A stretch of 64,000 bases of DNA from positions 3,720,001-3,784,000 of the forward strand of contig NZ_CP080377.1 of NCBI RefSeq assembly GCF_019443505.1, read 5' to 3'. Positions 9,090 through 17,529 of this stretch are shown here, piece by piece (position 1 is the stretch's first letter; every line of letters starts with the position of its first letter). The notes beneath the pieces are model-generated. The model was not told where the DNA came from. It saw only the letters and a program-made list of their open reading frames with translations, and did no database searches. The DNA comes from Janthinobacterium sp. PAMC25594 (GTDB lineage: Bacteria > Pseudomonadota > Gammaproteobacteria > Burkholderiales > Burkholderiaceae_D). The translations under genes were made by a program, and so were the position numbers.

Positions 9090-9623
9090 TCAGAAATAAT
9101 GCCGCCCTTGCACCACCAGGCAACCCAGGGCAATGGCCAGTCCGTACGGCATGTTGCCCACGCTGGCGCCGCTCCCCAGCGCAGCGGGCGCCAGCGGAAT
9201 GCCGGCCATGCGCGCGATCATCGGCCACAGCAGCTGGCGCAGATTGCCCAGGCAGGCGCGCCACTTGCCCTGGTACGTGATCATCAGCACGGCCATCAGG
9301 CCGCCCAGCACAAAGGTGGCGAAACAGATCTGCAGCACGGGCCACGGGCCGGCAAAGGCGCCCACCATGGCGATCAGCTTGACGTCGCCGGCGGCCATGC
9401 CGCGCAGCACATATAAAGGAAGAAACAGGAAGAAACCCGTCGCCATGCCGCCCAGCCACAACGACGGCACGCTGTGCGGCCACAGCCACAGGTGCAAGGC
9501 CAGCGCGGCGAGGATGCCGGACAGTACCAAACCATTCGGTATCTTGCGGCGGATCAAATCACTGACGGCGGCCCCCGTCACAAAACACAACAACAGCAGG
9601 TCGCACAAGGCAGTTGCAGGCAT
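9090..9623 (-). CDS. cpaA: Prepilin peptidase CpaA/TadV
   Basis: 177-residue inner-membrane aspartic protease that cleaves the Flp prepilin and the TadE-type pseudopilins. Catalytic aspartates are visible at Asp22 (VSDLIRRKIPN) and Asp80 (AGDVKLIA). Hydrophobic segments fill the rest. It lacks the N-methylase part of PilD, as is usual for the TadV/CpaA group. AGGAGGT precedes the ATG. It lies directly downstream of flp, separated by a hairpin-T-tract attenuator. Confidence 0.94.
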   Translation of the reverse strand: MPATALCDLLLLCFVTGAAVSDLIRRKIPNGLVLSGILAALALHLWLWPHSVPSLWLGGMATGFFLFLPLYVLRGMAAGDVKLIAMVGAFAGPWPVLQICFATFVLGGLMAVLMITYQGKWRACLGNLRQLLWPMIARMAGIPLAPAALGSGASVGNMPYGLAIALGCLVVQGRHYF

Positions 9624-9636
9624 GGCATACCTCCTG

Positions 9637-9670
9637 AAAAAAAACCCGCCACCGGCCGGCCAGCGGCGGG
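9637..9670 (-). terminator. Hairpin with T-tract between flp and cpaA (attenuator)
   Basis: On the minus strand an inverted repeat (CCCGCC arm at 9665-9670 and GGCGGG arm at 9645-9650, with inner GC-rich pairing) is followed by eight T residues (9644-9637). This is a textbook intrinsic terminator seven bases after the flp stop. The cpaA ribosome site overlaps the end of the T-tract, so cpaA and later genes depend on read-through or another promoter. It probably sets a high pilin-to-machinery ratio. Confidence 0.85.
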
Positions 9671-9677
9671 CACCCGC

Positions 9678-9860
9678 TTAGGGCGTCAACACCAGGTTCG
9701 ACGAAATTTCGGTGAGGACGTTCAGCAGGTTGGTCTTGATCAGCAAGAAACCGGCCGTGATGGCGGTCGCCATCAAGGCCGCAATCAAGCCGTATTCGAT
9801 TGCCGTAATCCCGTCCTCATCTTGGACAAACTGCTGTACTGCCGACAGGAAGGTATGCAT
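9678..9860 (-). CDS. flp: Flp family type IVb pilin
   Basis: 60-residue prepilin and major subunit of the Tad pilus. A short leader ends FVQDEDG, then ITAIEYGLIAALM: the Flp motif with cleavage after Gly17 and the Glu-Tyr pair typical of type IVb Flp pilins. One hydrophobic helix and a short polar tail complete it. ATG 9860 is preceded by GGGAGC. It is the first gene of the Tad operon. Confidence 0.96.
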   Translation of the reverse strand: MHTFLSAVQQFVQDEDGITAIEYGLIAALMATAITAGFLLIKTNLLNVLTEISSNLVLTP

Positions 9861-10341
9861 GACAAGCTCCCAAAAGTGAATCACAAGTCCCTGGCGCAAT
9901 CGGGTGTGAAACATTGCCCATTCCTGCTAATATGTTTCCTGCCGTAAATTTCTGCGCCATTGCATTGACTATAAAGCGTCCACGGTTTGGCAAATTGACG
10001 CGCCACAAGTTTCCATATGGAAATTATCAAACCTTGTTGAAATGACGGCTGACGCAAACAAATGTTGCGATCAGGATTGAAAGTCTGCGTCAAGGCAAGT
10101 TTTTTGCAACGCCATGCATGAATCTCATGTATTTACATGAAATATTGCATACGTTAATTGCCTATTAGGCAAAAAGACATTATCCTGCTTAGCTCTTCTT
10201 TGGAAAGGCCTCTCGCCCTGCGGTAAAGAGCGTCATGCCACCAAATAAATCTTGGCTTCTTGTAGACGGACGCGAACATGCTCTTGCTTGATGCAATGCT
10301 GCTATGACGACACTTGTGTGACTACTTTCCAGAGATCGACA
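9861..10341. promoter_or_regulatory. 481-bp divergent intergenic region, flp operon versus diguanylate cyclase
   Basis: Clearly more AT-rich than its neighbours and without a convincing gene. It must carry the flp operon promoter (minus strand) and the diguanylate cyclase promoter (plus strand). A short dyad TTGCC-N5-GGCAA lies near 10159-10173. I could not assign confident -35/-10 boxes, and I see no c-di-GMP riboswitch consensus. Confidence 0.5.
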
Positions 10342-11388
10342 ATGGATTCCCTACTGAAACACATGGTGGACATGACCGGGCACCGCGACCACACGATGCT
10401 CGACATCTCCGTGATCTCGGCGGTGCAGGAGCTCGCTGCCGCGTCGCAGACCCGTGTGCTGGCCCTGACCAGCGTGCGTGGCCAGGTGTTCGTGCGGTCG
10501 CGGGCCATCATCGTGGCAGGCAGCGTGGCCCGCATGGAAGAGCATAACGACCCTACCCTGCCAGGCGAACCGCTGTCCGACTATCCGGCGCTGGCCACCT
10601 GCATCGCGCGCCATGAAGCGAGCGCCGATACCCTGTGCGCCGACGGCCGCCACCTGCTGTGGCTGCCCATCTGGATCGGCGACCAGGTCACCACCTGCCT
10701 GGAAATCACCAACCCCACGCCCTACACGGGCGCCACCATCCAGGTGATTGGCGGCATCGTCAGCGTGTACCGCAATTTCCAGAACCTGCTCGACTACAGC
10801 GAACGCGATTCGCTCACCGGCTTGTTGAATCGCAAGACCTTCGACGACCAGCTGGCGAAAATCCTGCAAAGCCGCGGCGAACCGGAAGCGGAGAAGCCGC
10901 GTCCCATCGATGAAGAACGGCGCCACCATACGGACACGGAACGGCAATGGCTGGCCGTGATCGACGTCGATCATTTCAAACTGGTCAACGATAAATTTGG
11001 CCACCTGTATGGCGATGAAGTGCTGATCCTGATCGCCAACCAGCTGCAATCGTCGTTCCGCTCGCAAGACCGCATCTTCCGCTTCGGCGGCGAGGAATTC
11101 GTCGTGCTGCTGCGCTCGATCACCCTGGAAAATGCGCAGAAAATCATCGACCGCTTCCGCACCAATGTCGAAGCGCACGACTTCCCGCAAGTGGGCAGAG
11201 TCACCGTCAGCGTGGGCTTCGTCAGCATCAACGCCTATGAGGCGCCCGTCATCATTCTCGGGCGCGCCGACCAGGCCCTGTATTACGCGAAAAGCCATGG
11301 CCGCAACCTGGCTTGCCACTACGATGAACTGGTCGCCAAGGGCCTGTTAACGACTATCGCCTCGAACGATACGGCAGAGTTCTTCTAG
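10342..11388 (+). CDS. Diguanylate cyclase (GGEEF) with N-terminal sensory region
   Basis: 348 residues. It makes c-di-GMP from two GTP. Residues 1-150 form a GAF-like sensory region without a membrane segment, so the protein is cytoplasmic. The GGDEF domain starts at RDSLTGLLNRKTF (~155-167). The active-site motif GGEEF is at 249-253, and an inhibitory I-site RSQD at 240-243 sits five residues before it, so product inhibition is expected. There is a Glu/His-rich insertion around 180-200. I chose ATG 10342 because the longer upstream frame has no domain character. It faces an HD-GYP gene, and the two stop codons overlap. Confidence 0.92.
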   Translation: MDSLLKHMVDMTGHRDHTMLDISVISAVQELAAASQTRVLALTSVRGQVFVRSRAIIVAGSVARMEEHNDPTLPGEPLSDYPALATCIARHEASADTLCADGRHLLWLPIWIGDQVTTCLEITNPTPYTGATIQVIGGIVSVYRNFQNLLDYSERDSLTGLLNRKTFDDQLAKILQSRGEPEAEKPRPIDEERRHHTDTERQWLAVIDVDHFKLVNDKFGHLYGDEVLILIANQLQSSFRSQDRIFRFGGEEFVVLLRSITLENAQKIIDRFRTNVEAHDFPQVGRVTVSVGFVSINAYEAPVIILGRADQALYYAKSHGRNLACHYDELVAKGLLTTIASNDTAEFF

Positions 11389-12614
11389 GCATCCGCCAGC
11401 GATAAAAAGCGCATGGGATCGACCTGCCACTTGGCAGCCGACTCATGGCCGACGATCTTGTCGCCGCCGCCGAAGCCGAAGCCGCGCGACAGGTCGACTG
11501 TCTCGGGCTTGATGTAGGCATTGCTCTTCGTACTGAAAAACACATTCACCTTCGGCGCCAGCAGGTTGCTTTCGTGCGCCTCGATGACGACGGCCAGGCG
11601 GCCCGATTCCAGCATCACCATGGTGCCCACCGGATAGATGCCCACGCAGCGCATGAAATCCTGTGCAAACACGGGGTTGAAATGGAATTTGCTCCACTCA
11701 TAAATCTTGCGCAAGGCTTCGGCGGCGGCGATGCCCTTGTGGTAGCTGCGGTCGGACGTCAGCGCGTCATACACGTCGACGATGGCGGCCATCTGCGCCA
11801 GCTCGCTGATGGCGTCGCCGGCCAGCTTGTCCGGGTAGCCGCTGCCGTCGCGCCGCTCATGGTGGTGCAAGGCGATGTCGAGGGGAATGGCGCCCAGCTC
11901 GGGCGAGCGGCACAGGATATCGTAGCCATCGCGCGGATGGCGCTTGATCAGGGCAAATTCTTCCGGCGTCAGGGGGCCGGGTTTGTTCAGCACGCTATCG
12001 GGCACCAGCGCCTTGCCTGTGTCGTGCAGCAAGCCGCCCAGGCCCGCCTGGTGCGTGGTGGCGCCATCGATGCCCCGCGAGCGGCAAAACGCCACCAGCA
12101 ACGCGCACACGCTGACGGAGTGCAGGAAGGTGTAGTCGTCCTTGTTCTTGATGCGCAACAAGCCGACAAGGGCGCCGGGATTGCGCAGAATCGATTCGGT
12201 AATATCTTGCACCGTGTGCTGCACGCGGTCGATCTCGACGGCCTTGCCCAGGCGTACATCGGCCATCACCGTGCGCACCAGGCTCGATGCCTGCCGCCGC
12301 ACCTGCGTGGCGCGCGCCAGTTCCATGCTCAGCGACACGCGCGTGACCACCTGCGGCGCCGCCGCGGCGATCTGCACCAGTTCGCGTTCCGTCTCGGCCC
12401 GCGCCTGGGCCACGGTGGGCGCATCCTGCACATCGAGGCCCTTGCCGCTGTCGATCACCACGTCGTGGATGCCGGCTTGCACGATCTTGCGGATTTCATC
12501 ATCGCTGCGCAACAGGAAACGGTTGCGCACGAACGGATGGGTCATCCAGTCGCAGCTGAGGTCGTGGACATACATGCCCACTTTTAATTGAGACGAATCA
12601 ACTTTCTTGAGCAT
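11385..12614 (-). CDS. HD-GYP domain c-di-GMP phosphodiesterase with N-terminal DUF3391
   Basis: 409 residues. The N-terminal DUF3391-type region reads KVDSSQLKVGMYVHDLSCDW. The HD-GYP domain is complete: LLHDTGKALVP around 196-204 carries the metal-binding HD, and HHERRDGSGYP around 251-261 is the GYP signature. It hydrolyses c-di-GMP to GMP. The start is ATG 12614; an in-frame TTG at 12629 is less likely. It converges on the diguanylate cyclase with overlapping stop codons, and both lie beside the Tad locus, suggesting local c-di-GMP control of surface attachment. Confidence 0.92.
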   Translation of the reverse strand: MLKKVDSSQLKVGMYVHDLSCDWMTHPFVRNRFLLRSDDEIRKIVQAGIHDVVIDSGKGLDVQDAPTVAQARAETERELVQIAAAAPQVVTRVSLSMELARATQVRRQASSLVRTVMADVRLGKAVEIDRVQHTVQDITESILRNPGALVGLLRIKNKDDYTFLHSVSVCALLVAFCRSRGIDGATTHQAGLGGLLHDTGKALVPDSVLNKPGPLTPEEFALIKRHPRDGYDILCRSPELGAIPLDIALHHHERRDGSGYPDKLAGDAISELAQMAAIVDVYDALTSDRSYHKGIAAAEALRKIYEWSKFHFNPVFAQDFMRCVGIYPVGTMVMLESGRLAVVIEAHESNLLAPKVNVFFSTKSNAYIKPETVDLSRGFGFGGGDKIVGHESAAKWQVDPMRFLSLADA

Positions 12615-12763
12615 GCTGTCATCCCACAAGTACGCGTCTGGAGCACCGAAGGCGCTAGAATGAGTATAACAAAATTGTTATTCTGCTGGCCGCGTTCGGC
12701 GCTGCGGCGCAACATCCTGTTTTTTCCGATCACCGCACCCTCAACGCACCGCTCTTGGGACCC

Positions 12764-13705
12764 ATGGAACTGCGCCAATTACGTTACTTTGTTGCTATCG
12801 TTGACCACGGCTCGCTGTCGCGCGCGGCCCTGGTGCTGCATGTGGCGCAGCCGGCCCTGACGCAGCAGCTGCGCCAGCTGGAAGAAGAACTGGGGGTGCA
12901 GCTGCTGCACCGCTCGGCCCAGGGCGTGCTCAGCACGGACGCGGGCAAGGTATTTTACGAACACGCGCAAGCGATCCTGAAACAGGTGGCCGACGCCCGC
13001 TCGGCCGTCACGCAAAGCGCCACGCGCCCGTCCGGCAATGTCACCCTGGGCTTGCCGCACAGTATCTCCGGCGCGCTGGCCCTGCCCCTGCTGCTGGCAG
13101 CGCGCGAACGCTACCCCGAAATCACCCTGCAGCTGACGGAAGAAATCACGGGCAACCTCAATGAACAGCTCAGATCGGGCCGCATCAACCTGGCCGTATT
13201 GTTCGACGATGGCCAGCTGACGCCGTTTTCCTGCTGCCCGCTGGTGGAAGAAGAGATGCGTTTCATTTGCCGCAGCGATTCGCCGTTCGCGCCCGCCGGC
13301 CATGCCGTGTCGTTCCCGCAAGCGTTGAGCGCCACCCTGATCCTGCCGGGCTTGCAGCATGGCGTGCGGCCGCGCATCGACAGCCGCGCCCGCGAACTGG
13401 GCCTGGAGACGGCGAACGTGATCGAGATCAACTCGATCGCCATCCTGAAATCGGCCATCCTGGCCGGCATGGGCGCCACCATCTTGCCCGCCGCGCCCCT
13501 GCTGGCCGAACTCGACAGCGGCGCCATGCGCAGCTATGCCATCCACAGCCCCGTCCTGTCGCGCACCGTGGCCCTGTGTGCGTCGAAGAACATTCCCCTG
13601 ACGAACGCGGGCAACGCCGTGAAAAACCTCGTGCTGCAAGTGGCTACAGAGCTGTGCGGCAGCGGACGCTGGGTGGGGGCGCACGTGCTCTCGCCTATGG
13701 CATAA
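12764..13705 (+). CDS. LysR-family transcriptional regulator, NAC-like
   Basis: 313 residues. The N-terminal HTH ELRQLRYFVAIVDHGSLSRA, then AQPALTQQLRQLEEELGVQLL, closely resembles the NAC subgroup (nitrogen assimilation control). An effector-binding LysR_substrate domain follows. ATG 12764 was chosen; a TTG nine bases earlier is in frame. It precedes the ferredoxin oxidoreductase gene on the same strand. An ATA-N9-TAT site, the pattern bound by NAC, overlaps its own stop codon, so control of the downstream gene is plausible. The true effector is unknown. Confidence 0.88.
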   Translation: MELRQLRYFVAIVDHGSLSRAALVLHVAQPALTQQLRQLEEELGVQLLHRSAQGVLSTDAGKVFYEHAQAILKQVADARSAVTQSATRPSGNVTLGLPHSISGALALPLLLAARERYPEITLQLTEEITGNLNEQLRSGRINLAVLFDDGQLTPFSCCPLVEEEMRFICRSDSPFAPAGHAVSFPQALSATLILPGLQHGVRPRIDSRARELGLETANVIEINSIAILKSAILAGMGATILPAAPLLAELDSGAMRSYAIHSPVLSRTVALCASKNIPLTNAGNAVKNLVLQVATELCGSGRWVGAHVLSPMA

Positions 13706-13716
13706 GTATTTCTTAT
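13702..13716 (+). promoter_or_regulatory. ATA-N9-TAT site (NAC/LysR-type binding pattern)
   Basis: ATA (13702-13704), nine bases, TAT (13714-13716). The arms ATAAG and CTTAT form a dyad. It lies at the end of the NAC-like gene and about 185 bp upstream of the oxidoreductase start. NAC binds ATA-N6/9-TAT patterns; the assignment here is inference. Confidence 0.45.
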
Positions 13717-13774
13717 ACCCCCATCGTCAAAGCGTATTTGCCCCTTCCCCTCGGTCGTTCTACACTGACCACAT

Positions 13775-13800
13775 TAACTATTTTAAATTTAAAATAGTTA
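13775..13800. promoter_or_regulatory. Perfect 26-bp AT-rich palindrome upstream of the oxidoreductase
   Basis: Half-site TAACTATTTTAAA followed directly by its exact reverse complement. It sits 100 bp before the oxidoreductase ATG. A perfect, spacer-less 13+13 palindrome in GC-rich DNA is very unlikely by chance and looks like an operator. No T-run follows it, so it is not a normal terminator. Confidence 0.7.
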
Positions 13801-13899
13801 TGTGCCGCCCACACGCGGCCATCCCGTCTGCACAGCGCGCGCCTTACCGGGTGCGCCCCTTGTACAGCCGCTATCTGAAACACCCTTTTGGAGACAGCC

Positions 13900-16800
13900 A
13901 TGTCCGTGACCACGGAAAACGGCTCCGCAGCGTTCGTTAGAAACGCCGGTGCCGCGCCATCTACGCCCCCCGACACTTCCCGTTTGACCAGCGTCAGCCT
14001 CGACGACAAATACACGGCCACTTCCGGCGCCATCTTCCTGTCCGGCATCCAGGCCCTCGTGCGCCTGCCCATGATGCAGCGCCTGCGCGACCAGGCCGCC
14101 GGACTGAACACGGCCGGTTTCATCTCCGGCTACCGCGGCTCGCCCCTGGGCGGCCTCGACGAGAACCTGTGGAAAGCCAAGAAACAGCTGGAAGCGCACC
14201 ACGTGCAGTTCGTGCCCGGCGTCAACGAAGACCTGGCTGCCACGGCCGTCTGGGGTTCGCAGCAGGTGGACCTGATCGGCCCGGCCAAGTACGACGGCGT
14301 GTTCGCCATGTGGTACGGCAAGGGCCCGGGCGTGGACCGCTGCGGCGATGTCTTCAAGCACATGAACCATGCGGGAACATCGAAACTGGGCGGCGTGCTG
14401 CTGGTGGCCGGCGACGACCATGGCGCATACTCGTCGACCCTGCCGCACCAGTCCGACCATTTGTTCTCCGCCTCGATGATCCCCGTCCTGTATCCGTGCA
14501 ATGTGCAGGAATACCTGGACCTGGGCATCCACGGCTGGGCCATGTCGCGCTTTTCCGGCTGCACGGTGGCCTTCAAGGCCCTGGCCGACACGGTCGAATC
14601 GTCGGCCTCCATCGATGCCGACCCGTTCCGCGTGGAAGTCAAGATTCCGCAAGATTTCATCATGCCCGAAGGCGGCCTGAACGCGCGCCTGTCGAGCATC
14701 CCGCTGGGCCAGCAGGCGCGCAACCAGGAAGCGCTGATGCAGGACTACAAGATCTATGCGGCGCTGGCTTACGCGCGCGAAAACAAGCTCAACCACACCA
14801 CCATCGACAGCCCGAACGCCAAGCTGGGCATCATCGCGTCCGGCAAGTCCTACCTGGACGTGCTGGAAGCGCTGGAAGAGCTGGGCATCGACGAGCAGAT
14901 GGCGGCCGATGTCGGCATGCGGCTGTTCAAGGTGGCCATGCCGTGGCCGCTGGAACCGGACAGCGTGCGCGAATTCGCGCAAGGCCTCGATGAAATTCTC
15001 GTGGTCGAAGAGAAGCGGCAAATCGTCGAATACCAATTAAAAGAGCAGCTGTACAACTGGCGCGACGACGTGCGCCCCCGCGTGATCGGCAAGTTCGACG
15101 AGAAGGGCGAATGGGTGGCGCCGCGCGGCGAATGGCTGCTGACGTCCAAGGCCGACTTTTCCGTCTCGCAAGTGGCACGGGTCATCGCCAGCCGCATCGC
15201 GCGCCTGATTTCCGATCCCGTCACCTGCGACCTGATCAAGGCTCGACTCAGTTTCCTCGACGCCAAGGATGCGGTATTAAAGAAAGCCGTGAACACGCCG
15301 TTCCGCCCCGCCTTTTACTGCTCCGGTTGCCCGCACAATACCTCGACCAAGGTGCCGGATGGCAGCCTGGCCCTGGCCGGCATCGGCTGCCACGTGATGG
15401 CCACCTCGATTTACCCGGAAATGAACAAGCTGACCACGCACATGGGCGGCGAAGGCGCGCCGTGGATCGGCCAGGCCGCCTTCTCGGAACTGCCGCACGT
15501 GTTCCAGAACCTCGGTGACGGCACGTATTTCCATTCCGGCTATCTGGCCATCCGTGCCGCGCAGGCGGCCAAGGTCAACATCACCTACAAAATCCTGTAC
15601 AACGACGCCGTCGCCATGACGGGCGGCCAGCCCGTGGACGGCCTCATCACCGTGCCCATGATGGCGCAGCAGGTGGCCGCCGAAGGCATCGCCCGCATCG
15701 CGCTGGTCACGGAAGATTTATCACGCTACAGCGACCGCAGCAACCTGCCCGCCCACGTGACCTTGCACGACCGCAAGGACATGGATGCCGTGCAGCGCGA
15801 ACTGCGCGAAGTGCAAGGCGTGTCCGTGCTGATCTACGACCAGACCTGTGCCGCCGAGAAACGCCGGAGAAGAAAAAAAGGCGAGTATCCTGACGTGGCC
15901 AAACGCATGGTCATCAACGACGCCGTCTGCGAAGGCTGCGGCGACTGCGGCGTGCAATCGAACTGCGTATCGATCCTGCCGAAGGAAACGGAATTTGGCC
16001 GCAAGCGCACCATCGACCAATCCTCGTGCAACAAGGATTATTCGTGCGCCAAGGGTTTCTGCCCCAGCTTCGTCACCGTCGAAGGCGGCAGTCTGAAGAA
16101 AACCAAGACGGGCGCCGGCAAGCCGGGCGAGACGGACAACTTCGGCCCGCTACCGGAACCTGTATTACCCGCCTGCGACGCGCCGTACAACATCCTGATC
16201 AATGGCATCGGCGGCACGGGCGTCATCACCGTGGGTGCACTGATGGGCATGGCGGCGCACCTGGAAAGCAAGGGCGCCTCCGTGCTGGACATGACGGGCA
16301 TGTCGCAAAAGAACGGTTCCGTCACTTCGCACGTGAAAATCGCCAAGTCACCCGCGCACATCCGCGCGCAGCGCATCGCCACGGGCGAAGCGGACCTGAT
16401 TTTAGGCTGCGACATGCTGACGGCCGGCGCGCAGGATGCCGTGTCGAAAATGCGTCCAGGCCGCAGCTTGGCCGTCGTCAACCTGCACGAGCAGCCGCCC
16501 GGCACGTTTGCGCAAAATGCCGATTGGCAATATCCGACGGCCGAGGTGCGCCAGTTGATCGAGGAATCCGTGGGCGGCGCGGACGCGGCCGACTTCATCG
16601 ACGCCACGAAACTGGCTACCGCGCTGATGGGCGACTCGATTGCCGCCAATCTGTTCATGCTCGGTTACGCCTGGCAAAAGGGCCGCATCCCCTTGACGGA
16701 AGCGGCGCTGCTGCGCGCCATTGAACTCAATGGCGTGGGCATCGAGTCGAACAAGAAGAGCTTTTTGTGGGGCCGCCGCGCCGCCGTCGACGTGCGCCGT

Positions 16801-17496
16801 GTCACGCAGATCGCCACGCCGTCGCAGGCGATCATCGTGCAAATGCCGCAAAGCCTCGATAGCGTCATCAAGAAACGCGTGGAGTTCCTCACCGCGTATC
16901 AAAATGCCGCGTATGCGGACGGTTATTTGACCCTGGTCAAACAGGTGCGCGACCGGGAAAACACCCTGGGACTGGGCCAGAAGCTGTCGACGGCCGTGGC
17001 GAAAAACTACTTCAAATTGCTGGCCTACAAGGACGAGTATGAAGTGGCGCGTTTGTACACGGATGGCCGTTTCGTGGAGCAGTTGCAGCAGCAGTTCGAG
17101 GGGAATTTCTCCGTCAAATTCAACCTCGCGCCACCGCTGTTCGCCAAGAAAGATGCAAAGGGGCACCTGGTGAAAGCGGAGTTCGGTTCCTGGATGTGGC
17201 GCGCCTTCCAGCTGCTGGCCAAAGCAAAAGGCTTACGCGGCGGCACCTTCGACGTCTTCGGCTACACAGCTGAACGCAAGATGGAGCGCGCGCTGATCGT
17301 CGAGTACCGCGAACTGCTGGCCGGCCTGCTGGCGAACCTGACGGCGGACAACCTCGGCACCTGCGTGGAACTGGCATCCTTGCCCGAAAAAATCCGCGGC
17401 TTCGGCCACGTCAAGGAAGCGGCTGTCGATACTTACCGCAAGGACAAGGCGAGGTTGCTGGCGGTGCTGGCGGATGGAAGCAAGTACGCGGCATAA
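13900..17496 (+). CDS. Indolepyruvate ferredoxin oxidoreductase family protein (fused three-domain 2-oxoacid:ferredoxin oxidoreductase)
   Basis: 1198 residues. It oxidatively decarboxylates aryl or branched 2-oxo acids (such as indolepyruvate) to acyl-CoA and reduces ferredoxin. Order: N-terminal pyruvate-oxidoreductase alpha domain (FISGYRGSPLGGLDENLW), TPP-binding region from about residue 465 (CSGCPHNTSTKVPDG, then GGEGAPWIGQAAF), an iron-sulfur cysteine set around 677-730 (CEGCGDCGVQSNC, CAKGFC), and a gamma domain (INGIGGTGVITVGALMGM). The length matches the fused bacterial form. GGAGA precedes ATG 13900; an in-frame TTG at 13888 is less likely. It is probably used for aromatic amino acid degradation. 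A strong terminator follows. Confidence 0.93.
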   Translation: MSVTTENGSAAFVRNAGAAPSTPPDTSRLTSVSLDDKYTATSGAIFLSGIQALVRLPMMQRLRDQAAGLNTAGFISGYRGSPLGGLDENLWKAKKQLEAHHVQFVPGVNEDLAATAVWGSQQVDLIGPAKYDGVFAMWYGKGPGVDRCGDVFKHMNHAGTSKLGGVLLVAGDDHGAYSSTLPHQSDHLFSASMIPVLYPCNVQEYLDLGIHGWAMSRFSGCTVAFKALADTVESSASIDADPFRVEVKIPQDFIMPEGGLNARLSSIPLGQQARNQEALMQDYKIYAALAYARENKLNHTTIDSPNAKLGIIASGKSYLDVLEALEELGIDEQMAADVGMRLFKVAMPWPLEPDSVREFAQGLDEILVVEEKRQIVEYQLKEQLYNWRDDVRPRVIGKFDEKGEWVAPRGEWLLTSKADFSVSQVARVIASRIARLISDPVTCDLIKARLSFLDAKDAVLKKAVNTPFRPAFYCSGCPHNTSTKVPDGSLALAGIGCHVMATSIYPEMNKLTTHMGGEGAPWIGQAAFSELPHVFQNLGDGTYFHSGYLAIRAAQAAKVNITYKILYNDAVAMTGGQPVDGLITVPMMAQQVAAEGIARIALVTEDLSRYSDRSNLPAHVTLHDRKDMDAVQRELREVQGVSVLIYDQTCAAEKRRRRKKGEYPDVAKRMVINDAVCEGCGDCGVQSNCVSILPKETEFGRKRTIDQSSCNKDYSCAKGFCPSFVTVEGGSLKKTKTGAGKPGETDNFGPLPEPVLPACDAPYNILINGIGGTGVITVGALMGMAAHLESKGASVLDMTGMSQKNGSVTSHVKIAKSPAHIRAQRIATGEADLILGCDMLTAGAQDAVSKMRPGRSLAVVNLHEQPPGTFAQNADWQYPTAEVRQLIEESVGGADAADFIDATKLATALMGDSIAANLFMLGYAWQKGRIPLTEAALLRAIELNGVGIESNKKSFLWGRRAAVDVRRVTQIATPSQAIIVQMPQSLDSVIKKRVEFLTAYQNAAYADGYLTLVKQVRDRENTLGLGQKLSTAVAKNYFKLLAYKDEYEVARLYTDGRFVEQLQQQFEGNFSVKFNLAPPLFAKKDAKGHLVKAEFGSWMWRAFQLLAKAKGLRGGTFDVFGYTAERKMERALIVEYRELLAGLLANLTADNLGTCVELASLPEKIRGFGHVKEAAVDTYRKDKARLLAVLADGSKYAA

Positions 17497-17502
17497 AAGA
17501 CA

Positions 17503-17529
17503 ACGCAGAGCCTCGGCTCTGCGTTTTTT
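17503..17529 (+). terminator. Intrinsic terminator after the oxidoreductase gene
   Basis: Stem ACGCAGAGCC / GGCTCTGCGT with a two-base loop, followed by six T residues. It lies between the oxidoreductase stop and the convergent LacI gene, whose stop codon overlaps the T-tract. It may also work on the minus strand, where the T-run is weaker. Confidence 0.92.

Noticed and set aside
9961..10010. Sigma54-like GG/GC pair upstream of flp on the minus strand
   Set aside because: TGGCGCG and TTTGC are present, but the GG-GC spacing is one base too long for sigma54, so I do not call it.
9861..10341. c-di-GMP riboswitch before the diguanylate cyclase
   Set aside because: No GEMM-type conserved core was found in the leader.
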